A stretch of 64,000 nucleotides of DNA from Thermoactinospora rubra (GTDB taxonomy: Bacteria > Actinomycetota > Actinomycetes > Streptosporangiales > Streptosporangiaceae). Shown here in pieces: positions 40,173 through 48,983 of this stretch. Location: NCBI RefSeq assembly GCF_002093975.1, contig NZ_KZ084324.1, forward strand, positions 253,606-317,605, written 5' to 3'. Under the pieces are notes generated by a model. That model was not told the origin of the DNA. It saw nothing but the letters and a program-made list of their open reading frames with translations, and did not search any database. Positions within the stretch are counted from its first letter, which is position 1. Each line of letters starts with the position of its first letter. Position numbers and translations under genes: made by a program.

Positions 40173-41285
40173 CTACGTCCGCCAGATCAGCACGAGCGCG
40201 GAGTCGTCCTCGGTGTTCCTCTTGTGCTTGACGATGGTGGCCAGCTCGGCGAAGCCGCGCTGGACGAGCGTGTCGGCCTCGCCCAGGAGCCGGTCGACGC
40301 CGGTCTCCGGATCCGTGCGCGGCCCGAACGCCCCGTTGGTGAACAGCATGAGGGCGTCCCCCTTCTGCAGGGTTCCCCGTGCCTTGGCCCACGAGGCGTC
40401 CTCGACGACGCCCAGCGCGATCCCGCGGGCGGGGGACGGCTGCCAGCTGCCGCTTCCGCTGCAGTAGTGGACGGCGGGCGGATGGCCGGCGCACGTGATC
40501 TCATACCGCCCGGTGAACAGGTCGAGGTCGAGGTGGATCGCCGTGACCAGCCGTCCTTCGCGGCCGCGCGTCAGGTAGGCGTTGCAGGCGGGCAGGAACT
40601 CGTCGGCGGGCAGCGAGGCGAGCAGCCCGCCGAAGCCGCCCGACAGCATGAGCGCGTGCGCGGCCGCGTCGTCGCCCTTGCCCGACACGTCGACCAGCGC
40701 GACCCGCAGCCGCTCCGCCTCGTGATGGGCCACGAGGAAGTCCCCGCCGAACAACGCGCCCGCCGCGGCCTGGACGCCGACCTTGCGCCCCCACCCCAGC
40801 GGCAGCGCCGGGAGCTGGTTGGTGGCCTTGAGCCGGGCCTTCAGGTCGAGCAGCGTCTGGTCGCCCCGCATCCCGTGCAGCCCGACGCTGTCGCGGTTGC
40901 GGGCCAGCCGCAGCGCCAGCGCCGCCGTGACGGCCACGATCGCCAGCTGGGCCGGCTCCGGGCGGACGCTCAGCGTCGCCACCGCGGAGATCGAGCAGGT
41001 GATGAGCACCACGACGACGGCGGGCACGCGCAGCAGCAGGCCGCTGGTGAGGACGATCGGCGTGAGCAGGACGGGCGGCACCCATCCGGTGCCGAAGGCG
41101 TGCGCGAGCGGCCCGACGGCCAGGCTGGCCAGGGTGAGGGCGGCCAGGAGCAGGCGGTGCCGCAGGAGGTCCTTGGCGGGAGCGGTGTAGGTCGAGGTCC
41201 TCGGCTCCCGCCCCAGGCCGGATTCGCTCTCCACCACCTGGTCGCCGGGCGTCCACACGCTCCGGACGGCTTCCTCGACTGACAT
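40173..41285 (-). CDS. membrane-anchored SpoIIE/PP2C-type phosphatase
   Basis: 370 residues from ATG 41285. About four hydrophobic segments (LLLAALTLASLAVGPLAHAF, VPPVLLTPIVLTSGLLL, VPAVVVVLITCSISAVATL, LAIVAVTAALALRLA) lie at residues 45-130. The phosphatase domain follows: GALFGGDFLVAHH (GGDF metal site), VDVSGKGDDAAAHA, TCAGHPPAVHY, and NTEDDSALVLIW. Two of the usual acidic metal ligands are retained. Acts on a phospho-serine anti-anti-sigma-like partner at the membrane, by family analogy. Confidence 0.85.
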   Translation of the reverse strand: MSVEEAVRSVWTPGDQVVESESGLGREPRTSTYTAPAKDLLRHRLLLAALTLASLAVGPLAHAFGTGWVPPVLLTPIVLTSGLLLRVPAVVVVLITCSISAVATLSVRPEPAQLAIVAVTAALALRLARNRDSVGLHGMRGDQTLLDLKARLKATNQLPALPLGWGRKVGVQAAAGALFGGDFLVAHHEAERLRVALVDVSGKGDDAAAHALMLSGGFGGLLASLPADEFLPACNAYLTRGREGRLVTAIHLDLDLFTGRYEITCAGHPPAVHYCSGSGSWQPSPARGIALGVVEDASWAKARGTLQKGDALMLFTNGAFGPRTDPETGVDRLLGEADTLVQRGFAELATIVKHKRNTEDDSALVLIWRT

Positions 41286-41374
41286 GGTCCCCCCGCCGTG
41301 CCGGCTGATCACTCTCCGTGACGTGATCCGTCCAGTACAGCATGCCGCCGGGAGAACCGGCTGGTGACGACCTG

Positions 41375-43132
41375 TCAGACGTGCTTCCTGGCGAACTCCA
41401 GCCGGGCGGCCATCTGGGCGATCCGCTCGCCGACGACCAGCGACGCCCGTCCGGCCTCGTAGGTGTGCAGGCGGTACTCGCGGCCGTGCTCGTCGAGCTT
41501 GGCCAGGTACTTCTCCAGCTGCCTGCTGGACAGGCCGGCCTCCGCCCGGGCGGCCAGGATCATCACCGGGTGCTGCACCTGCTCGACGTAGGTGAGGGGC
41601 GAGCTGGCCTCGTAGCGTTCCGGGTGCTCGCTGGGCGGGCCGCCGAACAACGCGCGGTAGTGGGCCCTGCGGCCCTCCGGCATGTCCTCGTAGGCGGTCA
41701 GGAGGCAGGCGAGGGGCATCGTGGCGATCCCCGCCGCCCACAGCTCGGGCTGCACGCCCATGCCGAGCAGGGTCAGGTAGCCGCCCCACGCCTGCCCGAC
41801 GAGCGCCGTCCTGCGCGGGTCGATCATGTCCCTGGCGACCAGATGGGCCCGCACGGCGGCCAGGTCGGCCAGCTGGGTGTGGCCGATGCTCTCGTGGACC
41901 GCGTCCCGCCAGGCCGAGCCGTACCCCGTGGAGCCGCGGTAGTTGACCCGCACGACCGCGTAGCCGTTGTCGATCCAGGCCGCCGTCTCGGGGGAGAAGG
42001 AGTCGGAGTCATGCGACCAGAGGGTCCTGTTCAGCAGGAAGATCGCGGGGTACGGCGGGGCGCCATTCTCGGGGAGGGAGACCATGGCGTGGATCCTGCC
42101 GCCCTCGCCCTCGACGTCGATGTCCTCGACGGGGACGCTGGCCGGGGCCGACGGCCCGCTCTGCATGACGGCCTGGCCGCTGGTGGAGCGGATCACGGGC
42201 GGGCGGGAGGAGGAGGACCAGGAGTACTCGACGTGGCCGCCGGGCCGGGGGCAGGCCGCCTCGATGACGCCGTGCGGGGTGTCGATGGAGGTCAGCCCGC
42301 CGCCCGCCAGGTCGTAGCGGTGCAGGTGGGTGCGGCCGCGGTCGTGCCGGACGAGGAGCAGGGCGCGGCCGTCGGGGTACCACTCGGCCTCCAGCTCGCC
42401 GGTGTCCTTGAGCCAGATCTCGCGCTGCTCGTCGGTGACGGGGTCCCAGACGAGGGGCTCGCGGCGGTTGCGGCGCTCGTGCAGGACCAGCAGGCGGCGG
42501 TCGCCGGGCACGGGGGCGAAGCCCAGGCCGGTCGTGCCCTTGCCGGGGCCGTCGAACAGCTCGCCGACCACCTCGCCGCACTGCCGTACCACCTTCAGGG
42601 CGGGGTGGTGCATGTCGCCGGACTCGGTGTGGTTGACGGCGATGAACGAGCCGTCCATGGAGATGCCGGTCACCCAGGAGGGACCGGCGCTCTGGGAGAG
42701 GACGCGGGGCTCCTCGCCGGGCCGTACGAGGTAGGTGGTGAAGGCGCCCGGGTAGGCCATGCTGAAGACCGCCGCGCCCGTCGCGGACAGGAAGATGGTG
42801 CAGCCCGGCTGCCCCGGCTCGACCCCGGGGGCCACGACCTCGTCGGGGCCGCCGCGGAACGGCTGGCGCATCCACACGCCGAAGTCGTCGCCTTCGGTGC
42901 AGCGGAACCAGTAGATCCACTGGCCGGTGGGGTCGATGGCGGCCTTGGCCGTGCCGACGGGCTGGTCGGTGACCTGCCGGGTGGTGCCGGTGCCGCGGTC
43001 CCAGGCATGCACCTGCCATGTGCCGGTGGCGTTGCTCCGGTAGATGGCGCGGTTCGGGGCCTGGCGCGCCCAGACGGGCAACGTCATGCGTGGCGCCCGG
43101 AACCTGGCTTGCCAGCGTTCCTCGGCCTTCAT
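41375..43132 (-). CDS. S9-family prolyl-oligopeptidase homologue lacking the catalytic triad
   Basis: 585 residues from ATG 43132 (AAGGAGGG upstream). Residues 1-330 form a beta-propeller (WIYWFRCTEGDDFGVWM, LVLHERRNRREPLVWDP); 340-585 is an alpha/beta hydrolase (VVRVNYRGSTGYGSAWRDAV). The nucleophile elbow GxSxGG reads VGQAWGGYLTL, with A448 (codon GCG at 41789-41791). The Asp loop, normally GENDSR, reads ARAEAG; the His loop, normally TGHSSF, reads AGRASL. All three catalytic residues are therefore replaced while the fold is conserved. Likely a pseudoenzyme that binds peptides or a partner. No signal peptide. Confidence 0.87.
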   Translation of the reverse strand: MKAEERWQARFRAPRMTLPVWARQAPNRAIYRSNATGTWQVHAWDRGTGTTRQVTDQPVGTAKAAIDPTGQWIYWFRCTEGDDFGVWMRQPFRGGPDEVVAPGVEPGQPGCTIFLSATGAAVFSMAYPGAFTTYLVRPGEEPRVLSQSAGPSWVTGISMDGSFIAVNHTESGDMHHPALKVVRQCGEVVGELFDGPGKGTTGLGFAPVPGDRRLLVLHERRNRREPLVWDPVTDEQREIWLKDTGELEAEWYPDGRALLLVRHDRGRTHLHRYDLAGGGLTSIDTPHGVIEAACPRPGGHVEYSWSSSSRPPVIRSTSGQAVMQSGPSAPASVPVEDIDVEGEGGRIHAMVSLPENGAPPYPAIFLLNRTLWSHDSDSFSPETAAWIDNGYAVVRVNYRGSTGYGSAWRDAVHESIGHTQLADLAAVRAHLVARDMIDPRRTALVGQAWGGYLTLLGMGVQPELWAAGIATMPLACLLTAYEDMPEGRRAHYRALFGGPPSEHPERYEASSPLTYVEQVQHPVMILAARAEAGLSSRQLEKYLAKLDEHGREYRLHTYEAGRASLVVGERIAQMAARLEFARKHV

Positions 43133-43292
43133 CCGCCGCGTTCCCTCCTTCGGCCCCGGGCGTCGGTTGCGGTCCAGTATTACGCCTGAGGCGGGAGAAG
43201 ATGAGCAGATTGTGCTGGAATATGAGCTAATTTCAGCACAAATCACTCATCAGTAACATCTACCACACCAGCCCGTCAAGGAACGCCCTTGA

Positions 43293-44138
43293 TCATGACC
43301 CTGCCTTGAAGCTAGAAAGATAGAAATTTGCCCTTGTCTTGAGCTGATCCGGATATTGGGCCAGGCGCTCCTTAAGTTGTGACATATCAGCATGCCATGC
43401 GCTAGGTCCCATCCCTGTCACCAGGAGGGCATCCTCGCGCGTGAGCAGCAGGTCGAAGCCCACTTCCCGCCTCGACTCCAGCGTGAACCCCTCCAGCCCG
43501 GCCGCCAGCCGCCGGTCCTTGTCGGGGTCGACCGACAGCAGCCCCAGCTCCTCCACCAGCGGGCTGAGGTGCCCGGGGGCGGGCGTCACCACCATCAGCG
43601 CGCCGCCCGGCCGCAGGATGCGACGGAACTCGGGCCCGTTGCGCGGCGCGAACACGTTGAGGATCACGTCGGCCACCGCGTCGGCGACCGGCAGCGGCCG
43701 CCAGACGTCCGCCACGAACGCTCCGGCCCGCTCGTGCGCCCTGGCCGCACGCCTGACCGCGTGCTTGGAGATGTCGAACGCCATGCCGATCGCCTGGGGG
43801 GCGGCGTCGAGCACCGCGCCGAGGTAGTACCCGGTGCCCGTCCCCGCGTCCACGACCAGCGGGTACGGCGGGGCGTCACGCAGCAGGCCGGCGACGGCGC
43901 CGGCGAGCGCCCGGGCCAGGGGCGCGTAGTGCCCGGCGGCCAGGAAGGCGGCGCGCGCGGCGACCATGGCGGGCGTGTCGGCCGTGCCCGGCGGCCGGGA
44001 GCCGGCCAGCAGGCTCACGTATCCCTGCCTGGCCACGTCGAAGGAGTGGCCCCGCTCGCACCGCAGGGCGCCTTCGCCGAGCCGTACCGGACCGCGGCAG
44101 ACGGGGCAGCGCAGGTGTCCGGCGATGTCGGCGAGCAT
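43293..44138 (-). CDS. RlmA-type 23S rRNA (guanine-N1) methyltransferase
   Basis: 281 residues. N-terminal zinc finger LRCPVCRGPVRLGEGALRC then ERGHSFDVARQGYVSLL is diagnostic of RlmA. The SAM motif is VVDAGTGTGYYLGAVLD and the catalytic-domain motif VFAPRNGPEFRRILRPGGAL. RlmA-I methylates G745 in Gram-negatives; RlmA-II (TlrB/MyrA) methylates G748 in Gram-positives and can give macrolide resistance in concert with other methylations. An actinomycete copy is probably the G748 type. Stands alone between S9 and rho genes. Confidence 0.9.
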   Translation of the reverse strand: MLADIAGHLRCPVCRGPVRLGEGALRCERGHSFDVARQGYVSLLAGSRPPGTADTPAMVAARAAFLAAGHYAPLARALAGAVAGLLRDAPPYPLVVDAGTGTGYYLGAVLDAAPQAIGMAFDISKHAVRRAARAHERAGAFVADVWRPLPVADAVADVILNVFAPRNGPEFRRILRPGGALMVVTPAPGHLSPLVEELGLLSVDPDKDRRLAAGLEGFTLESRREVGFDLLLTREDALLVTGMGPSAWHADMSQLKERLAQYPDQLKTRANFYLSSFKAGS

Positions 44139-44171
44139 GCGTTCATTGTCCCGCCCGGCCTCCCGCCCGGC

Positions 44172-45272
44172 TCAGCGGGCCGCGGCCTCGGCCAGGAAGG
44201 CGGCGTTGGAGGGCGTCTCGCGCAGCTTGTCGATCAGCAGCTGCATGGCCTGCTGCCGGTCCAGCGCGCCGAGCATGCGGCGCAGCCGCCACACCAGGTC
44301 CCGCTCGCCGGGGGCCAGCAGGATCTCCTCGCGGCGGGTGCCGGAGGCGTCCAGGTCGACGGCCGGGAACAGCCGCTTGTCGGCGAGGGCGCGGCTGAGC
44401 CGCAGCTCCATGTTGCCGGTGCCCTTGAACTCCTCGAAGAGGTTGTCGTCCATGCGGGAGCCGGTCTCCACGAGCGCGGTGGCCAGGATGGTGAGGGAGC
44501 CGCCCTCGCGCAGGTTGCGTGCGGCGCCGAGGAGGCGCTTGGGCGGCTGGACGGCGCCCGCGGCGATGCCGCCGGTCAGCACGCGGTCCCCGCCGGGGGC
44601 GAGGTTGTTGTAGGCCCGTCCCAGCCGGGTGAGCGAGTCGAGCAGGACGACGACGTCCCGCCCGGCCTCGACGAGGCGCTTGGCGCGCTCGACGGCGAGC
44701 TCGGCGACGACGGCGTGGTCGCGGTCGGGGCGGTCGAAGGTGGAGGAGGCGACCTCGCCGGCGACGGTCTCGCGCATCTCCGTCACCTCCTCGGGGCGCT
44801 CGCCGATGAGCACCACCATGAGGTGGGCCTCGGGATGGTTGCGGGCGACGGCGGCGGCCAGCGCCTGCAGGACCATGGTCTTGCCGGCCTTGGGCGGGGC
44901 CACGATGAGGCCGCGCTGCCCCTTGCCGATGGGGGCGAACAGGTCGACGACGCGGGTGGTCAGCGACTCGGTCTCGATGGCGAGCCGTTCGGCGGGGTGG
45001 ATCGGGGTGAGGTCGGCGAAGTGCGGCCGGTCGGGCCGGCCGGCCGTGCCGTTGACCGAGGTCACCTCGACGAGCCTGGCGCCGGAGGCGAGGCCGGCGA
45101 CGTGGTCGCCGGGGCGCAGGCCCAGCTGTTTGACGCGGTCGGCGCTCAGCCGTACGTCGTGGGGGCCGGGGAGGTAGGAGGCGCGCAGGAAGGCGGCGCG
45201 GTCGCGGACGTCGAGCAGGCCGGAGACCTCCCTGACGGGAGCGGCCTGGCGAGGGATGGTCTGGACAGACAT
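44172..45272 (-). CDS. short transcription termination factor Rho paralogue
   Basis: 366 residues. The primary RNA-binding OB fold is reduced (AAFLRASYLPGPHDVRLSAD) and both the N-terminal helical domain and the long basic insertion of actinobacterial Rho are absent. The ATPase core is complete: RGLIVAPPKAGKTMVLQAL (P-loop), VLIGERPEEVTEM, VVVLLDSLTRLGRAYNN (Walker B), GAARNLREGGSLTILATALV (arginine-finger region) and FEEFKGTGNMEL. The Q-loop reads GGIAAGAVQPPKR, differing from GGVDANALH. Housekeeping Rho in these bacteria is about 600-700 residues, so this is a second, specialised Rho-like helicase. Confidence 0.85.
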   Translation of the reverse strand: MSVQTIPRQAAPVREVSGLLDVRDRAAFLRASYLPGPHDVRLSADRVKQLGLRPGDHVAGLASGARLVEVTSVNGTAGRPDRPHFADLTPIHPAERLAIETESLTTRVVDLFAPIGKGQRGLIVAPPKAGKTMVLQALAAAVARNHPEAHLMVVLIGERPEEVTEMRETVAGEVASSTFDRPDRDHAVVAELAVERAKRLVEAGRDVVVLLDSLTRLGRAYNNLAPGGDRVLTGGIAAGAVQPPKRLLGAARNLREGGSLTILATALVETGSRMDDNLFEEFKGTGNMELRLSRALADKRLFPAVDLDASGTRREEILLAPGERDLVWRLRRMLGALDRQQAMQLLIDKLRETPSNAAFLAEAAAR

Positions 45273-45610
45273 GGATCACCCTCCTTGAGGGCGGGAAGGG
45301 CACGCCGGAGCGGCGGTGATGGAACAAAGGCCGGGCCCTCGGCGAAGATGGGGCCTGGGAAGGCGGAGCGGAGCTCGACGCCGATCGCAACGTATCACAC
45401 GTGCTGACCGGTGAACGCCTGGCCCGTTCGGGCTATTCCCGGGTGGTTGTCGGGAAAGTGCCCGTCAAAGTACCGCGATGCGGTGTGCACTTGGCCATGG
45501 AGCGCTCAGCGGCGCGGGGGCAGTGTGGATGCGTCGTGTCAAGTGCGCTGCAGGGCGCTCGCAACCCGGCGGCGTTTTGCTGAGGAAGTAGCACTCTTAG
45601 GGGGATCGCG
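45273..45610. other. 338-base intergenic region between rho paralogue and zinc-ribbon gene
   Basis: Carries the divergent promoters. I see no convincing small gene, tRNA or riboswitch. A moderately T-rich stretch GCGTTTTGCTGAGGAAGTAG precedes the zinc-ribbon ribosome site at 45599-45604. Confidence 0.4.
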
Positions 45611-45757
45611 ATGAAGGCCAAGACCCTGTGTCCGAGGTGCCGGACCGAGCTGGACGAGGGGCCCATCCTGTACCGCTGCGCGCGGTGCCACAGGGCGGTG
45701 TACGCCGCCGACCTGGAGAACGAGTACGTTCCCCACCGGGTCGCCGTGGCTGTCTGA
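45611..45757 (+). CDS. 48-residue zinc-ribbon protein
   Basis: MKAKTLCPRCRTELDEGPIL then YRCARCHRAVYAADLENEY: two CxxC pairs spaced 13 residues, a treble-clef or rubredoxin-like zinc ribbon. GGGGG lies 6 bases before ATG 45611. A neighbour, the MBL hydrolase, begins 62 bases further on. Function unknown. Confidence 0.65.
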   Translation: MKAKTLCPRCRTELDEGPILYRCARCHRAVYAADLENEYVPHRVAVAV

Positions 45758-45819
45758 AACCCTGCTGTCTGAGCCCCTGCTGCCCGAGCCCACGCAAGGG
45801 CTCCTGCGACAATGGCGGC

Positions 45820-46536
45820 GTGCCGTACAAATCGCGAATTGTCGGAAATGTCGAGATAACGCCGCTGTGCGATGCGGTGGGACCGATGGGCCCCTCGCTG
45901 CGCCGGCCGTTCCTGGAGACGTTCCTCGGTGCCCCGTCCGACGAGGGCGAGTGGGTGCTTCACTTCCACTGCTACCTGCTGCGTGACTCCCGCGACCACG
46001 TGACGCTCGTCGACACCGGGGTGGGGCCCGTCGGCTCGCCCGCGTCGAGCTGGGCGCCCGTGCCGGGCCGGCTGCGGGAGGAACTCGCCGCCCTCGGGGT
46101 ACGGCCGGCGGACGTCGACACGGTGATCTTCACCCACATGCACAGCGACCACTACAGCGGCACGGTCGTGGACGGCGAGCCGGTGTTCGCCAACGCCCGC
46201 CACGTCATCCAGCGGGCCGAGCCCAACCCGCTCGCCGAGCAGCTCCGCGACCTGCTGCACCTCGTCGAGGGCGACGCCGAGGTCGCGCCGGGCGTCTGGG
46301 TACGGCACACGCCCGGGCACACCCCCGGCCACCAGATCGTCGAGACCGGCGGCTTCACGATGGCCGGCGACGTCCTGCACCACCCGGTGCAGCTGGCCGA
46401 CCCCACGATCCGGTACGTCTACGACGACGACTCCGACCTGGCGGCCAAGACCCGCCTGGACCTGGTCGCGCGCCTGCGGGCCGAGCGCCGCCTGCTCGCG
46501 ACCGCGCACTTCCCCGAGCCGTTCGTCCAGCTCTGA
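45820..46536 (+). CDS. metallo-beta-lactamase-fold hydrolase
   Basis: 238 residues from GTG 45820. The metal motif HxHxDH is intact (VIFTHMHSDHYSG), with VRHTPGHTPGHQIV and MAGDVLHHPVQL supplying the third His and the bridging Asp, and ATAHFPEPF the last His. Resembles quorum-quenching lactonase/AttM-like branches, but the substrate cannot be assigned. Confidence 0.86.
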   Translation: MPYKSRIVGNVEITPLCDAVGPMGPSLRRPFLETFLGAPSDEGEWVLHFHCYLLRDSRDHVTLVDTGVGPVGSPASSWAPVPGRLREELAALGVRPADVDTVIFTHMHSDHYSGTVVDGEPVFANARHVIQRAEPNPLAEQLRDLLHLVEGDAEVAPGVWVRHTPGHTPGHQIVETGGFTMAGDVLHHPVQLADPTIRYVYDDDSDLAAKTRLDLVARLRAERRLLATAHFPEPFVQL

Positions 46537-46560
46537 GGACCGCCTGCCCGCGGCTCCCGC

Positions 46561-48453
46561 TCACGAGCTGAGCGCCGGCTGCTCCGCGAACAGCTCTTCG
46601 GGCAGCAGCACCGTCGCGGTCAGCCCGCCGTACGGCGAGGGCCCGAGGGAGACCTTGACGCCGCGCCGGGCCGCCAGCCGCGCGACCACGAACAGCCCGA
46701 GGCGGTCGCTCTGCGCGAGGTCGAACTCGGGGCTGGTGGCCAGCCGGGCGTTGAGCTCGTCGAGGTCGGACTGCTGCAGGCCCAGCCCCCGGTCCTCGAT
46801 CTCGACGACCAGCCCGTCGGGCGTGTGCATGGCGCGCACGTCCACGCGCGTGGTCGGCGGGGAGAACAGCGTGGCGTTCTCGATCAGCTCGGCCAGCAGG
46901 TGGACGACGTCGGTGACCGCGGCCCCCTTGAGCTCCAGCTTGGGCGGCAGCGCCACCTCCACCCTGGCGTACTCCTCCACCTCGGCCGCCGCCGCCCGCA
47001 GCACGTCCACCAGCGGCACCGAGCGCCGCCAGCTGCGGCCGGGCGCCTCGCCGGACAGGATGATGAGGCTCTCGGCGTGGCGGCGCATGCGGGTGGTGAG
47101 GTGGTCGAGCTTGAACAGCTCCTCCAGCGTCTCGGGGTCGCTGGTCTGCTTCTCCATCACGTCCAGCTGGAGGAGCTGGCGGTGCAGCAGCGACTGGTTG
47201 CGCCTGGCCAGGTTGACGAACACCCGGCTGATGCCGTGCCGCAGCCTGGCCTGGCCCACGGCGGCGTCGACGGCGGTGGACTGCACCGAGTTGAAGGCCG
47301 CGGCGATGTCGGCGACCTCCGCCGTGCGGGCCTGGATCCGCAGGGGCGTGGTCTCGGCGGGGGCTCGCGGGTCCTCGCGCAGCCGCCGCACCAGGCCGCC
47401 CAGCCGGCGCTGGGCCAGCTCGGTCGCCGCGTCGCGCAGCTCGGCCAGCTCGCGCACGAGCCGGCGGCGGAAGCGCAGCGACACCAGCAGGGAGGCCACC
47501 ACGGCCAGCAGGCCGACGCCGGCCGCCACGCCGATCTTGACGAGGATGGCGACGGCGGTGGGCGTGACCCGCCGGACCAGGCCCTGGACGGCCTGCGCCT
47601 GGTTGCGCTCGACCGCGGCCCACAGCCGCTCGCCGTCGGCGGCCCAGGAGGCGGACGACGGCGGCAGCGGCGCGCCGGCGGCCTGCCCGCGCAGGGTCTC
47701 CTCGATCTCCAGGAACCGGCGGTAGACCGGCGAGGCGGCGAGCCGCTCGTGGGGGCCGCGCAGCCCGGCGTCGAGGTGGGACAGCGCCTGGCCGAACACC
47801 AGCCGCCGGGTGGCGATCGTCTCGCGGACGGCCGTCTGCTCCTCCAGGCTCATCTTCCCGGCGGCCAGCACGACGACGATCAGCGCGCGTTCCCTGGACA
47901 GCAGCTCCTTGGCCTCGCCGAGCGCCGTGACCGCCCTGGCCTGGCGGTACAGTGCCATGTCGGGGACCAGGATCATCTTGTCGTACATGCGGAACGCGGC
48001 GTCGACCATGCGGTTGTAGACGCCCAGCACGGTCAGCGGCGCGGCGGTGCGCCGGTCCACCTGGCCACGGACCTCCTTGAGCCGGCCCAGCTCGATCTTC
48101 ACCACGGTCAGCTGGATCCCCAGGTCGTCGGGCACGCCCTCCAGCTCGCCGGTGGAGCGAAGGAACGTCGCCACCGCGCGGTCGGTGGCGGTGCGCTGCG
48201 CGGCCAGGTCATGAGCGGCGCGCCGGCCGGTCATGAACTCCATCGTCGCCAGCCGTTCCTGCTGGAGACGGATGTTGACCTTCTCGGAGGGGTCGGCCAG
48301 CTTGCCGACCATGGTGTTGATCTCCAGCAGGCGCAGCCCGTCGCCGCCGGTCAGCACGGCGGCGAAGCCCCAGAGCGCGGCCAGCGACAGCAGCGGCACG
48401 AGCAGCAGGACGAGGAGCTTGAGCCCGATCGGGCGACCACGCTTGGGGGGCAT
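46561..48453 (-). CDS. membrane sensor histidine kinase with nitrate/nitrite-sensing (NIT) domain
   Basis: 630 residues from ATG 48453. TM helix 1 at residues 10-32 (LKLLVLLLVPLLSLAALWGF), extracellular helical NIT-like domain (about 45-305), TM helix 2 (IGVAAGVGLLAVVASLLVSL), a cytoplasmic HAMP-like linker, then a dimerisation region (HGISRVFVNLARRNQSLLHR, QLLQLDVMEKQTSDPETLEELFKLDHLTTRMRR) and an ATPase domain with ELIENATLFSPP, EDRGLGL and SDRLGLFVVARLAAR. This is the kinase type of actinobacterial conservon (cvn) operons, yet no roadblock, DUF742 or small-GTPase gene follows, so it is an orphan. Confidence 0.88.
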   Translation of the reverse strand: MPPKRGRPIGLKLLVLLLVPLLSLAALWGFAAVLTGGDGLRLLEINTMVGKLADPSEKVNIRLQQERLATMEFMTGRRAAHDLAAQRTATDRAVATFLRSTGELEGVPDDLGIQLTVVKIELGRLKEVRGQVDRRTAAPLTVLGVYNRMVDAAFRMYDKMILVPDMALYRQARAVTALGEAKELLSRERALIVVVLAAGKMSLEEQTAVRETIATRRLVFGQALSHLDAGLRGPHERLAASPVYRRFLEIEETLRGQAAGAPLPPSSASWAADGERLWAAVERNQAQAVQGLVRRVTPTAVAILVKIGVAAGVGLLAVVASLLVSLRFRRRLVRELAELRDAATELAQRRLGGLVRRLREDPRAPAETTPLRIQARTAEVADIAAAFNSVQSTAVDAAVGQARLRHGISRVFVNLARRNQSLLHRQLLQLDVMEKQTSDPETLEELFKLDHLTTRMRRHAESLIILSGEAPGRSWRRSVPLVDVLRAAAAEVEEYARVEVALPPKLELKGAAVTDVVHLLAELIENATLFSPPTTRVDVRAMHTPDGLVVEIEDRGLGLQQSDLDELNARLATSPEFDLAQSDRLGLFVVARLAARRGVKVSLGPSPYGGLTATVLLPEELFAEQPALSS

Positions 48454-48515
48454 GCGACCTCCGGGTGCATGATGAGATCGCCTCGCAGATTACACCCAGC
48501 TTTGAGGGGATTTCC

Positions 48516-48929
48516 GTGCGTCTTCCACGTTCGTTGTCCGGATGGACCATCGCCGTCTTCGGCCTGCTGGCCTTCGCCCTGGGCCTGTTCGGCCTCATCC
48601 GGCCGGAGTCCCTGCTGGCCCTGCTGGGTTTCGAGGTGTTACCGGTACGGCAGCCCGGCGACTACACGCTGGTCTACATGGCCGCTTCCTCGATGGCCGC
48701 GGTCAACATGGGCGTGTACTACATGCTCGCGGCGGCCTCCGACTGGACGCCCTTCTTCCGCTGGACGGTGCCCTTCCGCCTGCTGACGTGCGCGGTGTTC
48801 ATCGGCCTGGTGGTCTCGGGCGCGGCCCCGCGCGAGTTCCTCGGCGTGGGCCTGTGGGAGGGGGCCGGCGCGCTGCTGACGGGCCTGGCGCTGTGGCGGG
48901 AGGGCCGCCTGCTCCCGGGAGAGCGGTAG
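48516..48929 (+). CDS. four-helix membrane protein, unknown function
   Basis: 137 residues from GTG 48516, chosen because GAGGGG lies 6 bases upstream; ATG 48465 would add 17 residues without a membrane feature. Helices: WTIAVFGLLAFALGLFGLIR, YTLVYMAASSMAAVNMGVYY, FRLLTCAVFIGLVVSGAA and VGLWEGAGALLTGLALW. Resembles small DUF4345-like or doxX-like integral proteins, not assignable with confidence. Divergent from the NIT kinase. Confidence 0.6.
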   Translation: MRLPRSLSGWTIAVFGLLAFALGLFGLIRPESLLALLGFEVLPVRQPGDYTLVYMAASSMAAVNMGVYYMLAAASDWTPFFRWTVPFRLLTCAVFIGLVVSGAAPREFLGVGLWEGAGALLTGLALWREGRLLPGER

Positions 48930-48983
48930 GGGCCGCCTGCTCCCGGGAGCCGAGCAGGCGGCCCACGCTGTCACGCTCTACTG

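Noticed and set aside
41342..43189. 615-codon plus-strand frame
   Set aside because: Antisense of the S9 homologue, with GC-skewed Gly/Ala/Arg composition and no motif.
43392..45407. 671-codon frame spanning the rlmA-like and rho genes on the opposite strand
   Set aside because: Shadow of two well-supported genes; composition only.
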